A stretch of 64,000 bases of DNA from Climacium dendroides (lineage: Eukaryota; Streptophyta; Bryopsida; Hypnales; Climaciaceae): positions 23,188,001-23,252,000 of the forward strand of contig OX467082.1 in the NCBI GenBank assembly GCA_950106755.1, in the 5' to 3' direction. The number at the start of each line of letters is the position of its first letter. Position 1 is the stretch's first letter. Position numbers and translations under genes: made by a program. Positions 1 through 10,265 of the stretch are shown here, piece by piece. The notes beneath the pieces are model-generated. The model ran no database searches. It had not been told where the DNA came from and saw only the letters and a list, made by a program, of their open reading frames with translations.

Positions 1-507
1 ACCTTATTCTACTTCCAAGAATAAGTACTGGTGGATAAGCTACAACAACAACAACGAGGTTAGTATCTAGAACTTCATTGTTTGTTTTTCCTTGCTCACA
101 TGTGGTTGCACAATTTATTCTAGAAAATGAGCTTTTGGAGATAAGAGTTGTGTATTCTGTTGGGTGGTATTTGCTCCCAATAGATTGGATCTTTATTTGT
201 AATTGTTGGAAGGAATGTGGTTGCTTGAAATATGTTTGCAGTTTGTTTCTTGGCATTTGGCTTGCAATGTAAGTTTTTGAAAATTGGTTTGTTTTTTGCA
301 TTTCAAATTGACAATTGTAGCACTGGAGTTACAAGATTGTGGAGTCCATAATAAGTAGGTACACTGAAAGCAGGAGCTAAATTGAGGCTGAAGTTGCATA
401 GCGCTTGCTTGTAGAAACTCAGGTATGTATTAATTTCAATTCTCTTGCACCATCTCAGCTTTGAATAGTGATTTCTGTGATTGTTGTAAAGCTAGCTGCA
501 ATGTCCA
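1..507. repeat. Direct repeat, left copy (uninterrupted version)
   Basis: This stretch is nearly identical to 54729-55235 at a constant offset of 54728, with only scattered substitutions. Similarity stops after the shared 'gcaatgtcc' at about 507. The left copy continues into unrelated sequence, whereas the right copy runs into a CAGGGTTGC transposon end. It contains a short inverted pair (ttattcttgg / ccaagaataa, positions 4-26) and a CAACAACAACAAC run. It holds no convincing gene. It serves as an approximate empty site for the insertion of element D. Confidence 0.85.
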
Positions 508-837
508 ATGGGGTTTAATTTGCGGGATGTATCGTGAGCGAACGTTCCTTTTTTAGTTCTCGTGAGGTTTGTTGTTTTCTGTTAGAATTCATGGTTTGGG
601 AGTTTCTAGATGGAAACATGCTTGTTTGGGATGTTGTAGGTTTGTACAATGACTTTTTGGTTTTAGGTTTAGGTGGTCTGCTGGTTTGAGATGTTTTCGA
701 TTTCTTTGGCTTTTTCAACTCTTGAATTTGTTGAAAATGTGGATAATATTGCAGGTTTAGGAGATTAATCCATCTGCATTGCATTTCAAGATCCTCATTT
801 TTTAATTCCCGAGGTGAGTTATAATGCATAGGACTTC
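508..837. other. Non-coding spacer
   Basis: T-rich sequence with no recognisable protein, RNA gene or repeat unit. The short open frames here have no domain motif. Confidence 0.5.
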
Positions 838-970
838 GTTTAGGGTTTAGGGTTCAGAAAATGGCATTCATTGATTAGGGTCCAGTACTTCAGTTCCAGG
901 GTTTGTTTAGGGTTCAGTGCCTAGGGTCCAGGGTTTTTTTAGGGTCCATTGCTTAGGGTTTAGGGTTTAC
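838..970. repeat. Degenerate telomere-like TTTAGGG tract
   Basis: Several copies of TTTAGGG/GGTTTAGGG are mixed with variants such as GGGTTCAG and GGGTCCA. The unit is that of plant-type telomeres. The copies are degenerate and internal, so this is an interstitial telomere-like tract rather than a chromosome end. Similar tracts lie at 51085-51215 and 55455-55535. Confidence 0.75.
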
Positions 971-1130
971 TGAAGGTCTACGAATTAGAATTCAGAATGT
1001 CAAGGAAAGAAATGAGCAGCCACAACCACACAAATTCCCCAGAATCAGCCCAATACTACCCGGGCATCATCTTGTCAAACTTAATTCCTAAACGTACCAC
1101 GAATGTAAGGCACCTGAACGAAATTGCAAT

Positions 1131-2640
1131 TCAAGTCGCATCGACCTGAATTGCATATCCCCTCAAGCACATATCCTAGGTTCGGGCAAGTTCTAAGAAA
1201 ATTTTCAGATGAGAGAAACCTGCATTTCAGGTCGGTCCGACCTGAAATGTACACCTACTAGCATTTTCTGTCCAAAGAAGGTAACTAAATGGAAGTGAAT
1301 TGCACTAACAGGTCAGAAGACAAATAACAAAGTCGTCCAAATTCAATGCAGATCAAGTCGGTCCGACCTGAACTGCAGAGAACACCCTATGCAATCTGAC
1401 GTGTCAAATAAGTTGTAAGACCAACAAATTAATAACTATCACGATATTAGACACCTATTTATAAACAAATGGACTAATAAATAAGTTCATTAACATGTCG
1501 GTAATGTACGTTACATGACCCTCACTACAATTCAGGTCGCATCGACCTGAATTGTAGAGTCCCATAATTCATATCCTCTCCCAAATCTTTGCATTTGTCT
1601 GTGCTATTTCATGGACAATGTTGACATGAGATGAACATGCATTTCAGGTCGGACCGACCTGAAGTGTACACCTACTAGCATTGTCAGCACAAGGCAAGCA
1701 ACTGAGTAGCAGACATTGTCACTAACATCCCAGATGAGAAATAACGTGATCGTCAAAATCAAATGCAGATCAGGTCGGTCCGACCTGAACTACAAAGAAG
1801 ACCCTCTGCAATCTGACGTGTCAAATATTTTGTAAAACCAACAAATAAATCACTATCACGATATTAGACACCTACTTGTAAACAAGTTGATTGATAAATG
1901 AATTCATTAACGTACCGATAATGTTCGTCACATGACCCACACTAGAATTCAGGTCGATGCGACCTGAATTGCAGAGCCCCATAAATCATATCCTCTCCCA
2001 AATCTCTCCATTTGTCCGTACTATTTCATGGACAATGCTGACATGAGATGAACATGCATTTCAGGTCGGTCCGACCTGAAATGTACACCTACTAGCATTG
2101 TCAGTACAAGGGAAGCAACTGAGTAGCAGACATTGTCACTAACATCCCAGAAGAGAAATAACATGATCGTCAAAATTAAATGCAGATCAGGTCGGTCCGA
2201 CCTGAACTGCAAGGAAGACCTTGTGCAACTTGGCACAGCAAATACGTATTCCCTTCACCAACATACATATTTATATGACTATATTAGACACCTAGTATAA
2301 TTAACAAATTCACCAAAAGGCACATTTCTAATAAACATCCATTTACCAACAACAAACATAATAACACTACCGCATGCAATTCAGGTCGAACCGACCTGAA
2401 ATGCCAGTTCCAAAGTGAGAACAATACGTACTAGGACGATCCGGTAACATTAATCAATAAAATTGAGGACAACACAGTAGCAGAAATATTTGATTATTCC
2501 GACTAGAACTTTAGGTCGAGTCGACCTGAAGCGTATGAAGCAAAACGAACCGAGTCCAAGTAGATCAAACACATAGAAGATGAAATGTAGAAGCTCCATG
2601 TACTGGTTTTTAGGTCAGGTCGATCTGAATCAACATAGCA
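1131..2640. repeat. Tandem array (~416 bp period) carrying 21-bp palindromes
   Basis: Three palindromes recur in a fixed order. Their starts are near 1228/1352/1532, 1643/1770/1947 and 2060/2187, which gives spacings of 415-418 bp, and the sequence between them is also repeated. Each palindrome has the form TTCAGGTCG-NNN-CGACCTGAA with a variable 3-nt centre (GTC, CAT, GAC, ATG, AAC, AGT). Further singles lie near 1131, 2381, 2511 and 2610. The array ends about 50 bp before locus A begins, so it could be its promoter or the subterminal region of a transposon. Confidence 0.85.
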
Positions 2641-2685
2641 ACAACTCTTGTTCTAACAACATCCCGTTTGGAAAATGAATGCAGA

Positions 2686-5600
2686 ATGGATGACCAAATC
2701 GAGAAGCTGGAGGCCTTCTACGTACGCTATGCGCACGAATCCTCTAGAGAGGAAGGGGACGACTTTGACAATGACGGAGACTACTGGGAATTCAAAAATC
2801 CCGAAAAGGTTGAGAGTTGGAGTCTCCACATGATTCCATTTAAGAACCTCATTTGCTTCGCTGCAAAGTTCAAAGACACCGACCATTTCTTCAACATATC
2901 CTTTGATGAGAAGATAAAGGACGTTGCCCACGACAGTGGTCTATTCTTGGAAATTTGGTGTGTTACAACTGTGACTGGTACACCTGAAAGCGAGCAGTAC
3001 CACTTCACTATTCGCTTGGACTCCTCAAGATGTGCCTTCAACATATCGCACTTCCTATCAACGCTGGAACCGACTGAGTACAGAACGGAGATTCCCGACC
3101 TTGAGAAGAAAGTTGACCACAACTACTTCAAGACAAAGGACGGGAAGTTGGCAACGGGGAAGGCCCTATACTCTCGCCTAAAGACACTCCTCAATGACTT
3201 TTCAATTCTAAAGACGAAACTTGAGCTAAAGAAGAAAGACATGACTGTTAGAACTGTCTCCCAAGAGTTTCCAAGTAACGTGGAGGGACAGAGTTCAATG
3301 GGTACACCTGGAACCCAACAGAGTCGGGGGACAAGAAAGTCCATGCAGGCCGCTACTCCATCACGAGCTCCCAGGAAAAGTAAGTTCGCATCAACCTCAA
3401 CAGCGGCAACAGCAGCGCAAGACCCTAGTGCAGTTTTACCAGGGGAGTTGAGTTTTGTATCCGCAGTAATTGAGGTCCCGGTCCCTTATGACGCCAAGAA
3501 ATCGCATGATTACATTGCGTCCGCGGAGGCATACAAGGCCTACTGGAAGCACTGCACGGACGCCTACATCTTTGGCCTGGAGGATAAGAAGACCATTTCC
3601 ATTGAGCAGCTCATCAAGGCCCCAGAGGATTTAAACATCCGTAGCCATGAAATGAAGCTCGCGGAGGACATGATGACATACCTCTGGGAAATGCCAGATA
3701 AGTCCACAAAACAAACATTGTGTGTCATACTAGTGGACTGCTTCGAGAAGCCAAAGCCGGAGGACTGGCCAGCACTTGAAAGGAAGAACTTCTACATCAT
3801 CAATGGGCAGCACAGTGTGACTGCCAGCAAAATGATGGTGGACCAAAACCTTGACGAAGAGATTGTCAAGAACTTTCGTCAATGGGATTGCTATGTGGTC
3901 TGGTCCACAGATGTCCAGAAACTACAGGACATATCGGTGTACTACAATAGGGTCAACCACTTCGTGGCACAGAAGCCCTCGTGGTCAACAAACATTCTGG
4001 GAGCCAGAAAAGTGTGGGAACTCATGGGGAGGCTACGCAATCCGAGGGAAGCGGCCCCAATAGCGACAATGTCCAACGTCAGGCGAAACGCTGAGAGTAC
4101 AGCAAATAAGAAGAAATTCATGGTAAGAGATTCAGGTCGAGTCGACCTGATCTGAGAATGTCGTCTGCCACCTAGTGTTCCAGCCAGCATAGGTGATGTA
4201 TTGATTCTCTTCACGTGATAATGAATGAAGAGTTCGAAGTAAGCAGAACGACAAAGGTGCATTCGACGTTCAAAATGAAATGTGTAGTTTAGGTCGGTCC
4301 GAGCTGAATAGAGAGCTCCAAATTGACCGTGACATTCAAAATTCTGTTGCAGGAATTCTCATCGGCAATGTACAAGCGGTTCGCTCTGCTGGATGTACTA
4401 AAAGCCCAGAAGGCTGCAAAAGGCAAGGATGCCAAGGAGAAGCTCGAGATCCGAAACGAGCTCAAGATAATCACAGCTCTAGACGACGTGTACAACCTGT
4501 GGAGCGAGGTCATTTCTAGTGCTGCGCATGGGGAGTTGATAGACCCCAATACTAGACTGAAGTACAACGAGAAGGCCACTTGGAAGCCCGAGCAAGGGAA
4601 TCTGACGCATGAGTTCTTCAAAGTGCTCGGAAACCTTTCCTTCAATGACTTGTTGAAGCTGGCCGAACATATTCTGCATCAGAATCTAGGGAGCAAGAAC
4701 AAGGACTACCCGAAGGTCACAATCAAGCTTCTCTCTACTGTACAGGAGTGCTGCTACACTGCTAGGGAGTGGGTGGAGAGAAGGAAGCGCAAGCGCAAGG
4801 TGAAGATGGAGCTTTACGCCCTGGACGCAAGCCTCGGGCTCATGTCCTCCTTAAACGAGTTGAACCACGAGAAGTGGAGGGAGTTCAAACGAAGTCGGAA
4901 CTTCACAAGTGCCACCATGAACGTGTTGCTAGAGCAGCCAGGGAACGAATACTGGATGGAGGCGAAGCAGTCAAGAGCAAAGGGGAAGAGCACTTAGGAG
5001 ATGTCAATGTACACGGCTGAGTTTTTCCGGGTCTTCCTACAACAGAGAAACAATTTTGTGCCCCCAAAATCCACTACATACTATCGTCCATATGACGTTA
5101 TGTATAAGACGCACCAAGATTGGCCTAGAGGCATGCTCACTGCAGAGAACGTGAAGGACATCAAGCTTGGAGTGTGGGACCTGCGTTACACCCCGAATGT
5201 GGTATCAAAGTCTAAGTGTATGCCAACCGATCCATACTTCGCTGCAGTTGTCGAGTCCTTCCAAGAAAAGGGCCAGCCCTTTCTCGAGGACATTCCAGTG
5301 TGGGTGCTCATTTGTTCCGACCTCACCGAGCAAACGCAAGCACTTCACTTCATAGACAGCAATCCCGCGTTGAAGGAGTACTCCATGAGTTTCTCTAACT
5401 ACATTCCCTCACCCAATGAGCGTATCGGTGACTTGTCTGCACGAAGCAAGAAGGCGGTGGAACCAATTTACCTGACCATTCTGCAAAGCCCAAGCAATGC
5501 TAGGACGGTGAGAATGAGGTCTTCCTATGATGCTCCCAATACTGAAACATTTACGAGGCCCGGGGCTTACAACGAGCTAGAGTTCAGGATTAATAATACT

Positions 5601-7020
5601 GAGCTACGGATGGAGTTCTTCCTCAATCTTGTGAGGAAATTTTGCACTCCTGGAGAAAGCGTAATGTCATTCTTCGCTGGGTCAAATTTCACGTGTGCTG
5701 CGATGGTAAGCCTGAACACAATGAATTCCACAATGTAATGTTTTGGCTATGGTTAAGGTCGATTCGACCTGAATAAAATGAACATGTATTTCTTCTTGAA
5801 ATTATAAGGTGATAGAAACCAGGTCGGGTCGACCTGACTCATAGCATTGACTGGAGTGTGTTCCTCCATAGTTTGGCTCGACCTGACCGGTGGCATTGAG
5901 TGCCCAAGAGTGAACTTCAGGTCGGGTCGACCTGACCCAACCTACTGTTGACGTTACATGAAATACCATTGTATCCTTGTTTGGCAATTTTCATACTATC
6001 GTAATCTGATAGTATGTGACGCTGTGTGTGACTTTGCAGATGAGTGGGGTTAATGTGTTTGCTGTGGGGGACTCGGAAGAGTCTGACCAGTGGACTGAAA
6101 TTGCAACCACTGCGAAGAAACTGGATAAGAATGATTTTCTTCCAGAGGGATACTATGTTGATGAGGGCAAATTCCCGCGCCGACCATCAGGGTCAAGCAC
6201 GCCTTCGTCATCAAAGCGCAAGGGGAAGGCAACTGGAGAGGCAAGCACGCCGTCCGGTCGGAAGTCATCTGCAATCATAGTGTGTGAGTCCTCCGATAGC
6301 GATGGGGCAGCCGCTGATGACGACGACGACGACGACGACGTTCCCATGGATTGGAGCACCCCTCTAGTGATCCGCTCTCAAAGCATCCGGGGATCATCAG
6401 TGTCGTCGGATCAACCACTTGACACCTCTACCATGCCGTCTCCAACCTCTAGGGAGAAGCGAAAGAGGGGAAGATTGCAAGCCGACAACGACTATGATGC
6501 AAAAATTGCAGAGCTAAAGAGGAGACAGAAACTGGATCAAATGATGTTTGACAGGCAGGCCAGGGAGATGGCGGAGTTGCGACAGTTTATGGTGGCAATG
6601 TCACAAAAGAACGACTCCAAACTGGAGGCCATTATCAACAGTCTTGGTGGTGCCATGCCTCTAGCATCTGTATAGCCGTCTCAGGTTGACCAAGTAGTTT
6701 TGCTACAGGGAGCGCCAGCAAGACCAACGATGAGTGGATCCTCAAGCTTACCCTCCACTCCACGATTGACTGGGGTGCCTTTTGTCTCTCTCATTCCTCT
6801 TGCAGGTTCTGCAGATCCTCCAGCTCCTCCTCCTATTGAGGAGTGCCCCTCCACCCCTCCACCTCCACCTGATGACGAGGACATGGCTCGAGTTCCACTT
6901 GATGGTGGCAGGTCCTCAAAGACCTTGGAGTCGAGTCCGAAGATGCCTGCGGATCCTGCCATCCCCATTGATGATGATCGGAGTCATGCATTGGATGGCC
7001 AGGATGCACCATCAAGTTGA
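2686..7020 (+). CDS. Locus A: ParB-like / DNA methyltransferase-like fusion protein, three exons, two in-frame TAGs
   Basis: Exon 1 (2686-4122) opens at MDDQIEKLEAF, with an in-frame TTG at 2668 and a possible upstream acceptor. It has an unrecognised N-terminal ~300 residues, a Ser/Thr/Ala-rich linker, then a ParB/sulfiredoxin-type signature, YIINGQHSVTASK (about 3793-3832). A GTAAGA donor joins in phase to a TTGCAG acceptor, giving exon 2 (4353-5705). Exon 2 ends in a methyltransferase motif I, FFAGSNFTCAAM. This continues across the second intron into SGVNVFAVGDSEES at the start of exon 3 (6040-7020). The order of helix, motif I and second strand matches beta-class N6/N4 DNA methyltransferases. 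The DPPY position is probably WDLRYTP (about 5179), so it is degenerate. The C-terminus is acidic, Ser-rich and coiled-coil. TAG codons at 4995 and 6673 interrupt an otherwise open frame. It differs from family B/C/D but has the same domain logic. Confidence 0.6.
4123..4352 (+). other. Intron 1 of locus A with two 21-bp palindromes
   Basis: The donor is GTAAGA and the acceptor TTGCAG, both phase 0. Palindromes lie at about 4132 (centre AGT) and 4288 (centre GTC, one arm mutated). Confidence 0.6.
5706..6039 (+). other. Intron 2 of locus A with palindrome cluster
   Basis: The donor is GTAAGC and the acceptor TTTGCAG, both phase 0. Palindromes or half-sites lie at about 5755, 5819, 5875 and 5921. 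The exons of this locus contain none. Confidence 0.6.
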
Positions 7021-7277
7021 CCACACAATCACTCGATGTCATTTGTATAGAATTAGTTCGACTCGAGCTGATTTGTGTCATAGGTTGCACTTAGATAGAG
7101 ACCCTTAGTGTGGGAGCCAATACTTTTTGATAGAAAACAATTTTTCGACAAATCCATATTTTCATGTAAGATGATGACTTTTTTGTACTTAATTTTATTA
7201 ATCAATTATACAGATTTTTCTGTGAAAATTTTAAGTCTTGTTTGTCTGGCCCTTCCTAAATTGTAGAACCTCCTCTG

Positions 7278-8300
7278 ATGGCTATCTCAACTAGACCAAA
7301 TGATCTTCCGAAATCTATTGCTCTTGTACAGCATGTACAATGTCCAACATTTGGTTGTGGCATTATAGAAGCTACAAGTGGAGGTGCACCGAAATCTGAG
7401 TCCATGCACTTAGATGATGACGTCTCTATTCCCGACGCTCAGCTTCTGGAGATTGAAATGCCAGACCCTGTTGGACCGACGCTGTCTTTGTCGGAAAAGG
7501 TAACCTCGTGCCCATGCGTCCTTGATCTCTGCGCTAATAGGTACCTCTGTATTCATATATAGTTTGCGACAATTGGATTTTGCCTTTTTCCTTGAGTTTC
7601 GAAATGTGTCAGTGCAGCTTAGTAACTAGCTGGACATTTTTCCGTTTGATAGCAGGGATCGGTTCCCCCATCTGAACGTGGAGATACGTCGAAGGATGTT
7701 GAGATTCCATTGACGTCCAAGGTGACCGTCGCCGAAAAGTGGCTAAATGTTGTCCTGGACTTGAATGGAGTCTTGTGTGTTTGTGAAGACACCAAGTACA
7801 AGGGGTGGGCTGTGCACGTCAGGAATGCAGACCAACCGCACTCCGCCACGATTCTTGCGATTGTGGGACCGAAGGCGGTCTTTGTCCGCCCAAATTGCGC
7901 TCATTTCCTTCGTGAGCTAGGATTGATAGCACACGTTTCTATTTGGAGCTCCATAAAGAAGTTTATCGTTCAAAAAATAGTCGATTATCTTTTTGTCGGT
8001 CTGGATAAGCCCCGCATTATACTTGGGCAGGAGTCTTGCACGACGCTCAAGTGTGAGGAACAAGGCCGGATAGTCACATTCAGGGAGCTAGGCACCACCA
8101 AGGACCTGTTCGTGAAGGATGCAAACACCTTGTTTAATAATTTCAATGGGCAATTTCTTCGAGAGAATACTGTCATAGTTGACGATAGTCCTATGAAGCA
8201 CTTCATGAACAAGTCGGAGAACGTCGTTCTCCCCATCAGTTGGTCTCCCAAGGGTAACGACCCCAGGGACTCATATTTGGACATGGTCCTTTTGCCCTAG
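7278..8300 (+). CDS. FCP1/NIF-type HAD phosphatase domain protein
   Basis: Exon 1 (7278-7499, ATG) joins in phase through GTAACC...AGCAG to exon 2 (7656-8300). The protein carries the HAD motif I variant VLDLNGVLC near 7755. DLNG in place of DLDGT is common in plant FCP1/NIF-like proteins. A later VDDSPMK (about 8179) is the motif III/IV region of the NIF domain. Between them lie the expected Phe/Arg/Pro and Ser-Ile-Trp-Ser elements. Such domains dephosphorylate Ser or Thr in disordered tails such as RNA polymerase II CTD. The second acidic residue of motif I is Asn here, so activity is uncertain. The frame continues past the TAG at 8298-8300 for 50 more codons to 8451 (TAG). It lies directly downstream of locus A and shares its palindromes, so it may be cargo of the same element. 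Confidence 0.65.
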
Positions 8301-8855
8301 CTCAGGCGACTTCACATAGCTCGAGATGAAGGGTTGAAATCATTTCGCAAGAGTAGTGCGGGGAAAATTGGGCGGAAGATGTTGTATGACGAGAGAAATC
8401 GTGGCATGTACAATAGTCTTATGGATGCAGTCAGAGTATCTTCAGCATACCGATAGCGCACTGCATTTCATTGCTATTCATGAGCCACGTGGATGCAGTG
8501 ACTGTGTCATCGTCTAATCGGCGTTACGAGAGGGTAGTTTATTTATTGCTTTAGTTCAGGTCGAGTCGTGCTGAATGGCATGTGGATTGTTCTCTGAGTT
8601 CCTAGTGAACTTCAGCTCGCCTCAACCTCAATGGCTCGTGCATTCACATGTATGGTTAGAGATATACGTAATTTCTGTAATATAATTTTTTTATGAATAC
8701 CTTTCTGTATTTTCTTCTTCCTCCAGTTTAGGTTGGGTCGACCTCATTCAATGGCCAGGATTTCCTAGACTGCAAATTTGCTATTGGAGTTTACTTGTAA
8801 ATGTAATAACAGTTACAGTTTTTGATTAAATTGTTGTAATCTCTTTGTTTTCTTA
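8301..8855 (+). other. Downstream region of the HAD gene with degenerate palindromes
   Basis: Up to 8453 the HAD frame stays open beyond its TAG. After that the sequence is AT-rich and holds mutated palindrome copies near 8555, 8612 and 8727. A pyrimidine tract with TTCTTAG precedes 8857, so part of this may be an intron. Confidence 0.35.
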
Positions 8856-8859
8856 GAAT

Positions 8860-9261
8860 TTGGGAACGTCGTTCTCTCTAGTTCGGCACACCAATCTTCC
8901 GTGCACTGCATCAACTGACTCTTTCTCCGACTACGGGCAGAATCTAATTCTGAGTACAGGAAACTTCATGTGTTCGACTGCCACTGCAAATTCGACAATG
9001 GACTTCTCCCTAAAGCCCGTTGATGATGGGGTGGTGGATAGTCCCCCGGGTTCAGCTCCACATCGTCCAAAATCATGTTCTCCATCGCCCATGAAGTCTA
9101 CCGATGTTTTTGCTACACCGATGTCGTCCTCATCTTGCGATAGAGCAACACAGCGGAAACTATATGGTGAGGACGTAGGTCCTTCTTCGGATGTTCAAGG
9201 AAGTATGTGGGCTTTCCAAGCTCATGAATTACAAGCAAGTACAACCACAGGCCAAAGATGA
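8860..9261 (+). CDS. Hypothetical Ser/Pro-rich ORF, possible last exon
   Basis: A 133-residue open frame follows a good splice acceptor (TTTTCTTAG). It is rich in Ser, Thr and Pro (SPSPMKSTDVFATPMSSSS) and has no recognised domain. It opens with TTG, so it is more likely an exon of the upstream HAD gene, or a separate gene's exon, than an independent ORF. It ends in TGA. Confidence 0.25.
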   Translation: MGTSFSLVRHTNLPCTASTDSFSDYGQNLILSTGNFMCSTATANSTMDFSLKPVDDGVVDSPPGSAPHRPKSCSPSPMKSTDVFATPMSSSSCDRATQRKLYGEDVGPSSDVQGSMWAFQAHELQASTTTGQR

Positions 9262-10265
9262 CGAAGGCAATCGTGGAGCTCAAGAGTAAATGACACGTAT
9301 AGTACTTGTTCATAGTGTAGAGTCATACATTAATGCTTCATGAAAGCTCAATGTGCATATTACAAAAGAACTCAGAGCTCGAGTGAATCACACTCGTAGC
9401 TTTTACGATGTACGCAGAACAATGTAATGAACTACATTACTGGCCTTTATAGTTTGTTGCTTGTAATATAGTGTCACTGGACCTAGCCAAGCATAGTTCA
9501 AGATGTATGGAACAACTCATGGTGTACAAGTGAAAGGTCAATATGAACGTTTACCTTGTGGTTATGATATTTGATTCCTACTTGTGCTCATTTGATTTTA
9601 ATTCTTGTATGATTTGAATATTGTTTGAGGAATTCTCTTCTCCGTTTTCAAATGAAATTAAACTTCTGTAACTCTCATTTCGGTGGAATACTCTCATTTT
9701 AATGAATATTACGTTAAGTGTGTAATCTCCCTCTTTGGAATTCTAATGCCTTAGTTGATTTCTCAGGGGGGGGCACTTTGTGACATCCATTTATTTATGT
9801 TCAAATTCCATATGTTATCCATTGTTGTTAACTCAACATATCATTTATTTTCTTCACATCCTTTCTTGGAAAATTTATTTGTATGTTGCGTAACACTAAG
9901 TGAACATTTTCTTTGTCAACTCTATAACATGCATTTCTTCATATTCAAATTGTTTATGTTTTATGGATTTACCTTCTCAAAGGTCTACATTTTCTTTTTA
10001 AAAATAGACACACTTAATACAACGCTATTATTACATACCCTATAGTTGTTAGAAGACATAGAATGGTATTTTAGGACCCTAGAGCATTAAAGGACAAATT
10101 ATACTGCTTATCTCAAATGTTTTTTAGGCACCCTATCAATTGATTGCATGTAGTATTTGACTGTTGCCGCTCACTTCAGCCCCCAAGTTAGGTTGTTCTT
10201 ATAGTTTGTGATATGTTGCAGTTTGTGGGTACAACAATAACTGAAATCGCTTCTGTGCATATCAG
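9262..10265. other. AT-rich spacer between locus A and copy B
   Basis: No gene, TIR or repeat is recognisable. The start of copy B lacks the ParB-like exons present in C and D, so the 5' truncation breakpoint of copy B should lie here. Confidence 0.5.

Noticed and set aside
193..829. Minus-strand ORFs at the left edge
   Set aside because: No motif; the first is repeated in the duplicated copy and the second is Lys/Ser/Thr low complexity.
838..970. True chromosome end
   Set aside because: The TTTAGGG units are degenerate and are followed by tens of kilobases of other sequence.
1131..2640. CRISPR-like array
   Set aside because: The short palindromes are at irregular spacings inside a 416-bp tandem unit, the spacers themselves are repeated, and the genome is eukaryotic.
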